From positions 2,170,001 to 2,234,000 of the forward strand of contig NZ_CP080387.1 of assembly GCF_030036535.1 (NCBI RefSeq): a DNA stretch of 64,000 nucleotides, in the 5' to 3' direction. The notes under the pieces were generated by a model. It saw only the letters and a program-made list of their open reading frames with translations. It was not told the origin of the DNA and did no database searches. The first letter of the stretch is position 1, and each line of letters opens with the position of its first letter. Source of the stretch: Agrobacterium cucumeris. GTDB lineage: Bacteria; Pseudomonadota; Alphaproteobacteria; Rhizobiales; Rhizobiaceae. Shown piece by piece: positions 52,070-61,612 of this stretch. The position numbers were made by a program, and so were the translations under genes.

Positions 52070-52969
52070 TCAGACCATGCCGTGCACCAGCTTGGCGAGC
52101 CAGTCGACAAAAACCCGCACCTTGTTGGTAACGTGCCGGGTCTGCGGATAAACGACATAGATCGGCATGGCTTCGCGCTGCCATTCCGAAAGGACCGGCA
52201 CCAATTCGCCGCGCGCCAGGTGATCTTTCACCATGAAGATCGGCAATTGCACGATGCCCATGCCCGCCAGCGCGGCATTGAGATAGGTGCGGCTGTCATT
52301 GACGGACACCACATAATTCGGCGTCAGCTCGACGCTGCGCACACCATTGTCGAAGGAGGCCGGCATGATCTGGCCGGTGGTGGCATTGAGATAACCCACC
52401 GAATAATGATCCTTCTCCAGATCCTCCGGTTCGCGCGGCATGCCGAAATTTTCGATGTAGGATGGCGAAGCGAATGTCTCGAACCTGAGTTCGCCCACTT
52501 TACGCGCAATCAGCGACTGATCGCGCAGCACGCCAACCCGGAGCGCACAGTCGACATTTTCGGCAATATAGTCGACCAGCCGGTCGCCGACGCCGAGATC
52601 GAGACGGATTTGCGGATAACGCTGGTAAAATTCGCAAAGATGTGGGATAACCACGAGGTCCGCAAAGACACCCGCCATTTCCACACGCAACCGGCCGGAT
52701 GGCTGCACCTGCGCGCTGGACATGCTACCGTCCAGTTCTTCGATTTCCGACAAAATCTGTGAGGCTCGCTCATAATAGAGAGCGCCATCAGTCGTCAGCA
52801 TCACCCGCCGCGTGGTGCGGTTGAGAAGCGTGGTCTGCAGATGCGCCTCCAGCGCCTGCACCATATTGGTAACCGTCGTTTTGGGCATGTTCAGCGCGGT
52901 GGCGGCGCGGCTGAAATTGCCGGTCTCGACGACGCGCGTGAAGACCCGCATGGCGGAAAGCTGATCCAT
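52070..52969 (-). CDS. LysR-family transcription regulator (divergent from RND operon)
   Basis: A 299-residue LysR-type regulator with the N-terminal helix-turn-helix MRVFTRVVETGNFSRAATAL and PKTTVTNMVQALEAHLQTTL. It converges on the preceding LysR gene with nine bases between. It is divergent from the hydrolase-RND operon (97 bases between the starts), which suggests it controls the pump, as MexT does for MexEF-OprN in Pseudomonas. It is not a tandem duplicate of the preceding gene: the two proteins are only moderately similar. Confidence 0.92.
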   Translation of the reverse strand: MDQLSAMRVFTRVVETGNFSRAATALNMPKTTVTNMVQALEAHLQTTLLNRTTRRVMLTTDGALYYERASQILSEIEELDGSMSSAQVQPSGRLRVEMAGVFADLVVIPHLCEFYQRYPQIRLDLGVGDRLVDYIAENVDCALRVGVLRDQSLIARKVGELRFETFASPSYIENFGMPREPEDLEKDHYSVGYLNATTGQIMPASFDNGVRSVELTPNYVVSVNDSRTYLNAALAGMGIVQLPIFMVKDHLARGELVPVLSEWQREAMPIYVVYPQTRHVTNKVRVFVDWLAKLVHGMV

Positions 52970-53065
52970 CGAAGCTATTATCCGTTTTTTTGGAATAGTG
53001 TTTTCATTTTGACGTACTTGATCGTTTTCTCTCGAACAATAATATGAATTTCAGATTTTGCAAAT

Positions 53066-53902
53066 ATGGTGAACTGCCGATGGCGGTACACGGGACCGGA
53101 TCAAATGAAGGCGCACTGGGAAAACATCGAATGCTGTGGGGGCCCCGCATCCCAGCTTTCCGTGCGCCGATATGAGAGCGCCGGCCTGTGCAGCCATCCG
53201 CCTGTGATCCTTTATCTGCGGGGTGGTTCGTTTCTGGAAAAGGGCGGCAATTGCCCGGAACTTCCGGTAGCGCGCGCCCTGGCGGAAAGCGGTGCCATCG
53301 TTGTCGAGGCTGATTATAGCAAGCCGTCCGGCAACGAGTTTCCGATGGTGATCGATTGCGCTTTCGAAGCGCTCGACCATCTGAGCCGGGACCGCAAACA
53401 TTATGGCAGCGCGAAATCGCTGCTGTTCGTGGCCGGCGAAGAGGCAGGCGGCAATGTGGCGGCGGGACTTGCGCTTAAAGCCCGTGACCGCATGCCGGGC
53501 AAGCTCGCCGGGCAAATTCTTCTGTCGCCCATGATCGACCCGATGATGACGACGGAATCCTTTCGCGACGCGGACAGGATCGGCATGCGTGAGCGCTGGG
53601 CGGATGGCTGGAGCCATTATCTTGCCAAGGCCTGCGGGTTCTTCCACCCCTATGCCGCCCCCTGCCAGTGTACGCGGCTGAACCGGGTGGCGCCGGCGCT
53701 GATCTTTACCGCCGAGGACGACCCTCTGCGCGACGAAACGGTCGGTTATGCCGACAGGCTCATCGCCTCCGGAGTCAGCGTCCGACAGCATGTTTTCCCC
53801 TCCGGCGTCGGCTGGACGGGGCTTTATCAAGGAGAGGGCGGCGGATGGGTCTCATCCGTCTGTTCGGAGTTCAAGACCTTCGTTGACCAGTTGAGACACT
53901 GA
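53066..53902 (+). CDS. Alpha/beta-hydrolase-fold protein, catalytic residues apparently lost
   Basis: A 278-residue protein of the HSL-type (fold-3) hydrolase pattern. VILYLRGGSFLEKGG replaces the usual YxHGGGF oxyanion region. The expected GDSAGGNLA nucleophile elbow reads AGEEAGGNVAAGLAL, with Ser changed to Glu. The Asp region TAEDDPLRDE is retained, but the usual His-Gly-Phe near the C-terminus reads GVGWTGLY. So Ser and His appear lost. The start could be 53066 or 53105; neither has a clear ribosome site. It precedes an RND pump operon and may bind rather than cleave a ligand. Confidence 0.75.
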   Translation: MVNCRWRYTGPDQMKAHWENIECCGGPASQLSVRRYESAGLCSHPPVILYLRGGSFLEKGGNCPELPVARALAESGAIVVEADYSKPSGNEFPMVIDCAFEALDHLSRDRKHYGSAKSLLFVAGEEAGGNVAAGLALKARDRMPGKLAGQILLSPMIDPMMTTESFRDADRIGMRERWADGWSHYLAKACGFFHPYAAPCQCTRLNRVAPALIFTAEDDPLRDETVGYADRLIASGVSVRQHVFPSGVGWTGLYQGEGGGWVSSVCSEFKTFVDQLRH

Positions 53903-53955
53903 TACCGCATATTTTAAGACACTGACGGCTCCTGAACCGAGCCAAGGAGAACCCC

Positions 53956-55143
53956 ATGACGCTGAACACAAAGCGCCGGGCCCTGACGGGCGCCGGCATC
54001 GGGCTAGCTATGTCCGTTGCAGCCGCAGCGCTGTTTTTCGACCTGCCCACCAGCCGCGATGCCACGGCAGCTTCCACGCCCGCCGAGACGCCGGCTATCC
54101 CGGTCACCGTCGCCAAGGTGGAGAGCCGCGACGTCATGCGCTGGGAAGAATTTTCCGGCCGTCTCGAAGCCGTTGATCGGGTGCAGATCCGCTCCCGTGT
54201 CGCTGGCCAGATCAAGGCCGTGCATTTCCGCGAAGGCGCGCTCGTGAAGGAAGGCGACCCCCTCTTCACCATCGATCCCGCCCCCTATCAGGCCGCCGTT
54301 GCCGGCGCTGAGGGCCAGGTCGCTTCCGCTGAAGCCAAGGTCAGCCTTGCGAAAACGGAACTCGACCGTGGCCGCCGGCTTTCCGACAATCGCACCATCT
54401 CCCAGAGCGATCTCGACCAGCGTCAAAGCTCGTTTGCGGATGCCGAAGCCCAGCTTCGCGCCGCCCGCGCCGCACTGACCACGGCGCAGCTCGATCTTGG
54501 TTACACCGAAATCCTCGCCCCGGTTTCCGGTCGTGTCGGCCGCATTGAAATCACCGCCGGCAACCTCGTCGCCGCCGGCTCCACATCGCCGGCGCTGACG
54601 ACACTGGTATCGGTCAACCCGATCTATGCCAGCTTCAATGCCAGCGAAGGCGTGGTGGCCAAGGCCCTTGCCGAACTGCCGCAGACGGATGGCGCCCTGC
54701 CGGCTCTCGAACAGATCCCGGTGGAAATCGGCACGCTTTCGGATGAAGGCACGCCGATCAAGGGCACGCTGCACCTGATCGACAACCAGGTGGATTCGGC
54801 AAGCGGCACCATCGGTGTCCGCGCCGTCTTCGAAAATCCGGATGGCAGGCTCATTCCCGGTCAGTTCGTGCGGGTGCGCATGGGCGAACCGAAGCCGGAA
54901 AACCGCATCGTCATCAGCGACCGCGCCATCGGCACGGATCAGGACAAGCGCTTCGTCTTCATCGTCGATGCCGAAAACAAGGTAAGCTACCGCCAGATCA
55001 AGCCCGGTGCACCGGCTGATGGCCAGCGCATCATCGAAAGCGGCCTTGCCGCCGGTGATACGATCGTCGTCAATGGCCTGCAGCGCATTCGCCCCGGTGC
55101 CACCATCGCACCGCAGGCGGAAGACAAGGTTGCCTCGCAGTAA
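53956..55143 (+). CDS. RND efflux membrane-fusion protein (MexE/BepD/AcrA-like)
   Basis: A 395-residue periplasmic adaptor. An N-terminal segment (about residues 12-30) is a signal or anchor. The lipoyl-like domain has EEFSGRLEAVDRVQIRSRVAGQ (about 65-86). An alpha-hairpin follows (about 110-180, LAKTELDRGRRLSDNRTISQ), then LGYTEILAPVSGRVGRIEI and the beta-barrel domain (PDGRLIPGQFVRVRMGEP). The start at 53956 follows AAGGAG. It is followed by the pump gene; no outer-membrane channel gene is present. Confidence 0.95.
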   Translation: MTLNTKRRALTGAGIGLAMSVAAAALFFDLPTSRDATAASTPAETPAIPVTVAKVESRDVMRWEEFSGRLEAVDRVQIRSRVAGQIKAVHFREGALVKEGDPLFTIDPAPYQAAVAGAEGQVASAEAKVSLAKTELDRGRRLSDNRTISQSDLDQRQSSFADAEAQLRAARAALTTAQLDLGYTEILAPVSGRVGRIEITAGNLVAAGSTSPALTTLVSVNPIYASFNASEGVVAKALAELPQTDGALPALEQIPVEIGTLSDEGTPIKGTLHLIDNQVDSASGTIGVRAVFENPDGRLIPGQFVRVRMGEPKPENRIVISDRAIGTDQDKRFVFIVDAENKVSYRQIKPGAPADGQRIIESGLAAGDTIVVNGLQRIRPGATIAPQAEDKVASQ

Positions 55144-55272
55144 CCCGTCTCTTTGATCAGTAAGCGTCCCGCCTCCCGCGAGACGCCCCTTCAGACAGAA
55201 CCGGCCTTCACCGGCGGCAGGATTGCCGCCGGAACGGCCTTCGCATCCCAAAGACCCGGAGAGGGACTGGAT

Positions 55273-58200
55273 ATGAATATTTCCAGATTTTTTGTCGACC
55301 GGCCGGTATTCGCCGGCGTGTTGTCGATCCTGATTGTGGTGGCAGGCCTTCTTGGCATGCGCGCCCTGCCGATTTCGGAATATCCCGAAGTCGTTCCGCC
55401 ATCCGTCGTCGTGCGCGCCACCTATCCCGGTGCGAACCCGACCGTTATCGCCGAAACCGTCGCGACACCGCTGGAAGAACAGATCAACGGCGTCGAGGAC
55501 ATGCTCTACATGGGCAGCCAGGCAACCTCTGACGGCGTGCTGACGCTGACCGTCACCTTCAAGCTCGGCACCGACCCTGATAAGGCGCAGCAGCTGGTGC
55601 AGAACCGCGTGTCACAGGCCGAACCGCGCCTGCCGGCGGAAGTCCGCGCACTCGGCATCACGACGGTCAAGAGCTCGCCCGACTTCATCATGGTCGTCAA
55701 CCTCGTCTCGAAGACCGACGCCTATGACATCACCTATCTGCGCAACTATGCGACGCTGAACGTCAAGGATCGCCTTGCCCGTATCGAAGGTGTTGGCCAG
55801 GTGCAGGTCTTCGGCGCCGGTGACTATTCCATGCGCGTCTGGCTCGATCCGCAGAAGGTGGCAGAGCATGATCTGGCCGCCAGCGACGTCTCCGACGCCA
55901 TCCGCCAGCAGAACGTGCAGGCCGCAGCCGGCGTCATCGGCGCTTCACCAAGCCCTAATGGTGTCGATCTGCAGCTCAACGTCAATGCGCAGGGCCGTCT
56001 GACGACGCCGGAGGAATTCGGCAACATCATCGTCAAGAGCGGCGCCAATGGTGAAATCACCCGCCTGCGTGACGTCGCCCGCATCGAACTCGGTGCAGCC
56101 GATTACACGCTGCGCTCGCTGCTCGACGGCGAACCCGCCGTGGCTGTCGCCGTGCTTCAGGCCCCCGGCTCCAACGCCATCGAAATCGCCGACAATGTCC
56201 GCGCCACGATGGACAATCTGCAGCTGGCAATGCCTGACGGTGTGAAATACGAGATCGTCTACGATACGACGAAATTCGTGCGCTCCTCCATCGAGAAGGT
56301 CGTTGACACACTCCTCGAGGCCGTTGGCCTCGTGGTGCTTGTCGTCATCCTGTTCCTGCAGACCTGGCGCGCTTCGATCATTCCGCTGATCGCCGTTCCG
56401 GTCTCGATCATCGGCACCTTCGCCGTCATGTATGCCTTCGGCTTCTCCATCAACGCCTTGACCCTGTTCGGCCTTGTGCTGGCCATCGGCATCGTGGTGG
56501 ATGACGCGATCGTGGTCGTCGAAAACGTCGAGCGAAACATTGAAAACGGGCTCTCGCCGCGTGACGCCACCTACAAGGCCATGCGCGAAGTGTCCGGCCC
56601 GATCATCGCGATTGCGCTGGTTCTGGTCGCCGTCTTCGTGCCGCTCGCCTTCATCTCCGGCCTGTCCGGGCAGTTCTACCGGCAGTTCGCGTTGACGATC
56701 GCCATCTCCACCGTCATTTCGGCGATCAACTCGCTGACGCTGTCGCCCGCCCTTGCGGCCCTGCTGCTGAAGGAACACGGCGCGCCGAAAGACTGGCTGA
56801 CCCGCTTCATGGACAAAATCCTCGGCTGGTTCTTCCGCGGCTTCAACCGTGCCTTCGGCGCCGCGTCGAATGGCTACGGCAAGACCGTCGGCGGGCTGGT
56901 GACGCGCAAGAGCCTTGTCATGATCGTCTATATGGCGCTGGTGGCCGCCACCTACGGCATGTTCACGACGGTGCCGAGCGGCTTCGTGCCGGCGCAGGAC
57001 AAGCAATACCTGATCGGTTTTGCCCAGCTTCCCGATGGCGCAACGCTTGACCGCACGGAAAACGTCATCAAGCGCATGAGCGACATCGCCCTGGAAACCC
57101 CGGGTGTGAGCCACGCCATCGCCTTCCCCGGCCTGTCGATCAACGGCTTCACCATTGGCTCCAATTCCGGCATCGTCTTTGCGGTTCTCGACGACTTCGA
57201 GAAGCGCAAGACGCCGGAACTGTCAGGTAATGCCATCGCCATGCAGCTGAACCAGAAATATGCGGGCATTCAGGATGCCTTCATCGCCATGTTCCCGCCG
57301 CCGCCGGTCAACGGTCTCGGCCAGACGGGCGGCTTCAAGCTGCAGATCGAAGACCGCGCCGGCTACGGCTACCAGACGCTCGATGAAGCAACCAAAGCGG
57401 TGATCGGCAAGGCCTATCAGACGCCGGAGCTGGCGGGCATCTTCTCCAGCTACCAGATCAACGTGCCGCAGCTCTTCGCTGATCTCGACCGTGCCAAGGC
57501 CGAGCAGCTGGGTGTCTCCGTCAGCGACGTGTTCCAGACGCTGCAGATTTATCTCGGTTCGCTTTATGTCAACGACTTCAATGCCTTCGGACGGACATAC
57601 AGCGTTCGGGTGCAGGCAGATTCGCAGTTCCGCGCCCATGCGGAAGATATCGGCCGCCTGAAGGTTCGCTCCGCAACCGGCCAGATGATCCCGCTTTCGA
57701 CGCTGCTGAAGGTGGATGCGACGACAGGACCGGAGCGCACCAACCGTTATAACGGCTTCCTTGCGGCCGATATCAACGGTGGTCCGGCACCGGGCTTCTC
57801 ATCCGGACAGGCACAGGCAGCCATGGAGAAAATCCTCGCTGAAACCCTGCCCGCGGGCGTGGACTATGAGTGGACGGACCTGACCTACCAGCAGATCCTC
57901 GCCGGCAATTCCAGCATCGTGGTTTTCCCGCTGGCGCTGCTGCTTGTCTATCTCGTGCTGGCTGCGCAATATGAAAGCCTCACTTTGCCGATCGCGATCA
58001 TCCTGATCGTCCCGCTCGGTGTACTTGCGGCCCTCACAGGCGTCTGGCTGACAGGAGGGGACAACAACATCTTTACGCAGATCGGCCTTGTCGTCCTTGT
58101 GGGTCTTTCGGCGAAGAACGCGATCCTGATCGTGGAATTCGCCCGGGAGCTGGAATTTGAAGGACGAACGCCGCTTCAGGCGGCCATCGAGGCAAGCCGG

Positions 58201-58467
58201 CTTCGTCTTCGCCCGATCCTGATGACCTCGCTCGCCTTCATCATGGGCGTGGTGCCGCTGGTCATCTCCACCGGTGCGGGCGCTGAAATGCGCGCCGCCA
58301 TGGGTGTGGCGGTGTTCTCCGGCATGATCGGCGTGACGTTCTTCGGCATCTTCATGACACCGGTTTTCTATGTGCTGGTGCGCAAGCTGGCGGGCAACCG
58401 CCCGCTCATCCAGCACAAGCAGGAAGAACCGGCCAATTCGGACTACAAGCTCGAAAAGGCCGGCTGA
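55273..58467 (+). CDS. RND multidrug efflux pump (MexF/BepE/AcrB-like, HAE-1)
   Basis: A 1064-residue inner-membrane proton/drug antiporter. The first residues MNISRFFVDRPVFAGVLSIL are family-typical. Motif GQVQVFGAGDYSMRVWLDP (porter), GLVLAIGIVVDDAIVVVENVE (TM4, with the conserved Asp pair) and GLSAKNAILIVEFARELEFEG (TM10, with the Lys) are complete. Twelve helices in two repeats. ATG 55273 is chosen because GGAGAGGGA precedes and a longer frame from 55153 adds foreign residues. It should export drugs or plant-derived compounds. Confidence 0.97.
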   Translation: MNISRFFVDRPVFAGVLSILIVVAGLLGMRALPISEYPEVVPPSVVVRATYPGANPTVIAETVATPLEEQINGVEDMLYMGSQATSDGVLTLTVTFKLGTDPDKAQQLVQNRVSQAEPRLPAEVRALGITTVKSSPDFIMVVNLVSKTDAYDITYLRNYATLNVKDRLARIEGVGQVQVFGAGDYSMRVWLDPQKVAEHDLAASDVSDAIRQQNVQAAAGVIGASPSPNGVDLQLNVNAQGRLTTPEEFGNIIVKSGANGEITRLRDVARIELGAADYTLRSLLDGEPAVAVAVLQAPGSNAIEIADNVRATMDNLQLAMPDGVKYEIVYDTTKFVRSSIEKVVDTLLEAVGLVVLVVILFLQTWRASIIPLIAVPVSIIGTFAVMYAFGFSINALTLFGLVLAIGIVVDDAIVVVENVERNIENGLSPRDATYKAMREVSGPIIAIALVLVAVFVPLAFISGLSGQFYRQFALTIAISTVISAINSLTLSPALAALLLKEHGAPKDWLTRFMDKILGWFFRGFNRAFGAASNGYGKTVGGLVTRKSLVMIVYMALVAATYGMFTTVPSGFVPAQDKQYLIGFAQLPDGATLDRTENVIKRMSDIALETPGVSHAIAFPGLSINGFTIGSNSGIVFAVLDDFEKRKTPELSGNAIAMQLNQKYAGIQDAFIAMFPPPPVNGLGQTGGFKLQIEDRAGYGYQTLDEATKAVIGKAYQTPELAGIFSSYQINVPQLFADLDRAKAEQLGVSVSDVFQTLQIYLGSLYVNDFNAFGRTYSVRVQADSQFRAHAEDIGRLKVRSATGQMIPLSTLLKVDATTGPERTNRYNGFLAADINGGPAPGFSSGQAQAAMEKILAETLPAGVDYEWTDLTYQQILAGNSSIVVFPLALLLVYLVLAAQYESLTLPIAIILIVPLGVLAALTGVWLTGGDNNIFTQIGLVVLVGLSAKNAILIVEFARELEFEGRTPLQAAIEASRLRLRPILMTSLAFIMGVVPLVISTGAGAEMRAAMGVAVFSGMIGVTFFGIFMTPVFYVLVRKLAGNRPLIQHKQEEPANSDYKLEKAG

Positions 58468-58506
58468 AACCTAACCTCCCATCCACCGCCACCTTCGACG
58501 CAAGCC

Positions 58507-58538
58507 CGCCGCGCATCATCAGATGCGCGGCGTTTTTT
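58507..58538 (+). terminator. Intrinsic terminator of the RND operon
   Basis: CGCCGCGCATC (58507-58517) pairs perfectly with GATGCGCGGCG (58522-58532), ATCA loop, followed by six T residues. It is 39 bases past the pump stop. The following 58539-58758 is AT-rich and shows no gene. Confidence 0.95.
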
Positions 58539-58758
58539 ATGGACGAAAATGTCTATGCGGCTCCCCTGAAATTGAATCAGTTTCAAATGCTTAACTGGAA
58601 TAACCACCTATATTGCGCCGCAATAGAACTGCCAAAAAGCAATATAGCTTCACAGAGTAACGAACCACCAAAGAAACAACGCTATTTTATGCTTTGAATT
58701 TTATGGTAACTTTCAAGAACTGGGTGATTCGGACTAAATGATTTAGTTCAGGGGCGAC

Positions 58759-58962
58759 ATGATGGAGCAGGACTACGAAAATTGGGCAACAACCGTTGCC
58801 TATTCGATAGTGATGCATGAGGGTCTTGATCTCGCGCTTGCCGCGCAAAATCTCGACCGGTGCAAGACCAGAAACAATCGAGAGCGACTGATGGAAGCCA
58901 TTCGCAGGTCATTGCTGGAGGCGCGCTCGCGCAACCACATGGCGGCGACGCAGCGGCTTTAA
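58759..58962 (+). CDS. Small helical protein of unknown function
   Basis: A 67-residue, mostly helical protein with ENWATTVAYSIVMHEGLDLALA in its first half and a basic second half (RNNRERLMEAIRRSLLEARS). AGGGGCGAC precedes the ATG, a good ribosome site. No domain recognised, and no obvious partner gene. The flanks are AT-rich upstream. Call rests on ribosome site, codon composition and isolation. Confidence 0.55.
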   Translation: MMEQDYENWATTVAYSIVMHEGLDLALAAQNLDRCKTRNNRERLMEAIRRSLLEARSRNHMAATQRL

Positions 58963-59011
58963 CCCGGCCCGGCCTGGGCCTCGGCCAGCGACGTGCCATG
59001 TCGTGGCGGGA

Positions 59012-59857
59012 TCAGGCCTGAAGCAGATCGGTCCGGACCGCGGCTTTCAGCGGCAGGTGATCGGAAGCGACGCGCGCCAGCGCGCTGTCATGCGCCTCCA
59101 CCTGCTCGACCAGACCTTCCCGATTGGCGATGATCCTGTCGAGCGCCAGCACCGGCAGGTTGGAGGGAAAACTCGGCACCGCCGGCGGCAATGCGCCGAA
59201 AGCGTCCCGAAACGTGTTGAGCGACGAGCCGTTGCCGAGGCGCCATTCGTTGAGGTCTCCCATGAGGACGGTCGCGCATTCGTTGCGCGCTTCCAGCAGC
59301 CCGATCAGCGCCTTCGCCTGCTGGGCGCGGGAATGGCGCAGCAGGCCGAAATGGGCGGCGATGACCCGCAGCGTGCCGCCGCTTTTCAGATCCAGCTCCA
59401 CGACAAGCGCGCCGCGCGGCTCCAGCCCCGGCAGTTTCAGCGTATGCACGTCCCTGACGGCACCTTCCCTGAACAGCACGACATTGCCATGCCAGCCATG
59501 CGCCTTCACCCCTGCCTGCACCGGCACGGGAATGAGGCCGCTTTCCCGCTCCAGCCGGGCAAGATCGAGCAGGCCGGTGCGCTCACCAAAGCGACTGTCG
59601 GCCTCCTGAAGGGCAATGATATCAGCGCCGATTTCCTGAATGACGCGGCTGGTGCGATCAGGGTCAAACTTGCGATCGCGGCCGACACATTTATGCACAT
59701 TGTAGGAAGCGATGACGGGGAAGGAATGATCTTTCGCCGCCTGCACCGCTTTCTGCCGCTGACGATGGTCGCGCAGCGACTGCATGACGAAGGCGGGCAA
59801 ACTGCTATTTGCCGCCAGGGCCGTTTTTTCGCTGTTCAGCAAACCGTTTTTCTTCAC
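59012..59857 (-). CDS. Endonuclease/exonuclease/phosphatase-fold protein (YbhP-like)
   Basis: A 281-residue EEP-fold protein. Metal-dependent motifs: VIASYNVHKCVG (Asn), ALQEADSRFG (Glu), LMGDLNEWRLG (Asp, Asn), ALDRIIANRE (Asp), ASDHLPLKAAV (Asp-His). Such enzymes cleave phosphodiesters in DNA, RNA or lipids. It lies 28 bases downstream of a cardiolipin synthase gene in the same direction. E. coli ybhP-clsB (ybhO) is the same pairing, which suggests a lipid-related role. The exact start is uncertain; the first conserved part begins near residue 46. Confidence 0.87.
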   Translation of the reverse strand: MKKNGLLNSEKTALAANSSLPAFVMQSLRDHRQRQKAVQAAKDHSFPVIASYNVHKCVGRDRKFDPDRTSRVIQEIGADIIALQEADSRFGERTGLLDLARLERESGLIPVPVQAGVKAHGWHGNVVLFREGAVRDVHTLKLPGLEPRGALVVELDLKSGGTLRVIAAHFGLLRHSRAQQAKALIGLLEARNECATVLMGDLNEWRLGNGSSLNTFRDAFGALPPAVPSFPSNLPVLALDRIIANREGLVEQVEAHDSALARVASDHLPLKAAVRTDLLQA

Positions 59858-59885
59858 GCGTCAATGTCTCCGCACATCCAAGGCT

Positions 59886-61346
59886 CTAAAGATAGGGCGA
59901 AGCGAGCCACAGGACACGCTCCACGAAACGAACAACGAATGGGCGCGCATTCAGTTCGCTGAGCCGCACCGGCAAGGCGGTCGCACGCGCATCCCGGATG
60001 CGCTCCCCGATCACCCCGGCAAACGCCTCATCCATAACTTCGAGATCGATCTCGAAGTTCAGTCGCAGCGAGCGTGGATCGAGATTGGAGGAGCCGATAT
60101 AGGTCCAGCGCTCGTCGATCACCAGAAGCTTGGAATGATTGAAAGCCCCCGTCGCCCGCCAGATGCGGCAATAATTCTTCAGCATCTGGTCGAACTGCGC
60201 CGTCATCGCCCTGTCCACAAGCACCAGATTGTTGCTTTTGGGCACGATGATATCGACCACCACTCCCCGCCTTGCTGCGGTTATGAGTGCCGAAATAAGC
60301 TCCCGATCGGGGAGAAAATAGGGCGACATGATAAGAATGGAGGAACGGGCGACGGAAAACGCACCCATCAGCATCTTGTGACTGGTCTCGATGCTCTTAT
60401 CCGGCCCCGAGGAGGAAACCCGGGCGACGATCTGCGAACCCGGCACCCCGTCGGGAATGGCAATATCCCAGACCGGGGTGTCCAGACGCTCTTTCGTGGT
60501 GAAACGCCAGTCCTCCGCCGCAATGGAGAAAAAATCCGAAACCACCGGCCCGGTAATCTTGAAATGGGTATCGTGCGACTGCTTCTCGCCACCGAATTCC
60601 AGCGTGAAACCCTCGCGGATATTCATGCCGCCGCTAAAGGCGATGCGTCCGTCCACCACCAGTATCTTGCGGTGGGTGCGCAGATTGGCATAGGGCAACC
60701 GCAGCCCCATGATGACATTGCCATTGAAGACATCGGCGATGATGCCCCTGTCCCGGAGCGTCGGCAGGATGCTGGGCACGGAATATCGCGCCCCCACCGC
60801 ATCGATGAGCACCCTCACTTCCACGCCACGCAGTTTTGCCTGCTCGAGCGCCGAAACGAAGCGGGCGCCGATCCTGTCATTGTCGAAAATATATGTTTCG
60901 AGAATGATCGAGCGCTTCGCCTCCCCGATCGCCTCCAGCATGGCGGCATAGGCGACGTCACCCGTCACCAGCGGTTCGATGGTGTTGCCGGTCGTCAGCG
61001 CGTGGCGTGTCACCCGGTCACCCAGCGTCTTCATCGCTTCAAAACGACGGCCAAACCGCGTGGCAACCAGTTCTGCGTCCGCATCGAAACGCGCCACGCG
61101 ATCCATGATCTCGTCCTGCATGAAGGACCGCTGCTGCGTGATGTTCGACCGACGAATGCGGTTGATGCCGGCAATGGCATAGATGACCGCGCCGACGATG
61201 GGCGACAGCACGATGACGCCAACCCAGCCCAGTGCGGAACGGACCTCCTCCTTCGTCATCGTGGCATGCACGGCCGCCACGGTTCCCATCAAAATGGAAA
61301 GGACGGCAAGGATATGAGGCCAATAGGCAATGACGAGATCGAGCAT
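59886..61346 (-). CDS. Cardiolipin synthase, phospholipase D family
   Basis: A 486-residue membrane enzyme. Two N-terminal helices (about residues 2-22 and 35-55) anchor it. HxKxxxxD motifs are THRKILVVDGR in the first half and NHSKLLVIDER in the second, each with the downstream Gly/Asn pattern (SGGMN; IGSSNLDPRSLRLN). It joins two phosphatidylglycerols, or PG with PE if ClsC-like. ATG 61346 begins MLDLVIAYWP, the usual start; an ATG at 61448 adds non-native residues. It heads the operon with the EEP gene. Confidence 0.92.
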   Translation of the reverse strand: MLDLVIAYWPHILAVLSILMGTVAAVHATMTKEEVRSALGWVGVIVLSPIVGAVIYAIAGINRIRRSNITQQRSFMQDEIMDRVARFDADAELVATRFGRRFEAMKTLGDRVTRHALTTGNTIEPLVTGDVAYAAMLEAIGEAKRSIILETYIFDNDRIGARFVSALEQAKLRGVEVRVLIDAVGARYSVPSILPTLRDRGIIADVFNGNVIMGLRLPYANLRTHRKILVVDGRIAFSGGMNIREGFTLEFGGEKQSHDTHFKITGPVVSDFFSIAAEDWRFTTKERLDTPVWDIAIPDGVPGSQIVARVSSSGPDKSIETSHKMLMGAFSVARSSILIMSPYFLPDRELISALITAARRGVVVDIIVPKSNNLVLVDRAMTAQFDQMLKNYCRIWRATGAFNHSKLLVIDERWTYIGSSNLDPRSLRLNFEIDLEVMDEAFAGVIGERIRDARATALPVRLSELNARPFVVRFVERVLWLASPYL

Positions 61347-61612
61347 ATTACAACTATAGGGCATCAGACCCAAAAGTGTAGCGTGCTTTTCGGAGGACCC
61401 GACACGCCAATAAAAGGCACCTCGCCTCCCGCAATGACGGGAAGGCAATCCGGCAGCGCAGGAAAGCCCGGCCCCGCCCTTCCTTTTGCGGGACAGACCC
61501 TTGCGGGATTAACGGTGGAAACCGGCCTTGCGATATGTCATGAGAGCGCATCTTGATCTCTAGGCAGGGGCACTTGCGCGCTTCTGCGACATTTGAAAGC
61601 AAGAAGGCCGTG

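Noticed and set aside
53066..58467. A new defence system in the hydrolase-RND operon
   Set aside because: The pump and fusion protein are standard HAE-1 components. The hydrolase-like protein is unusual but nothing points to phage defence.
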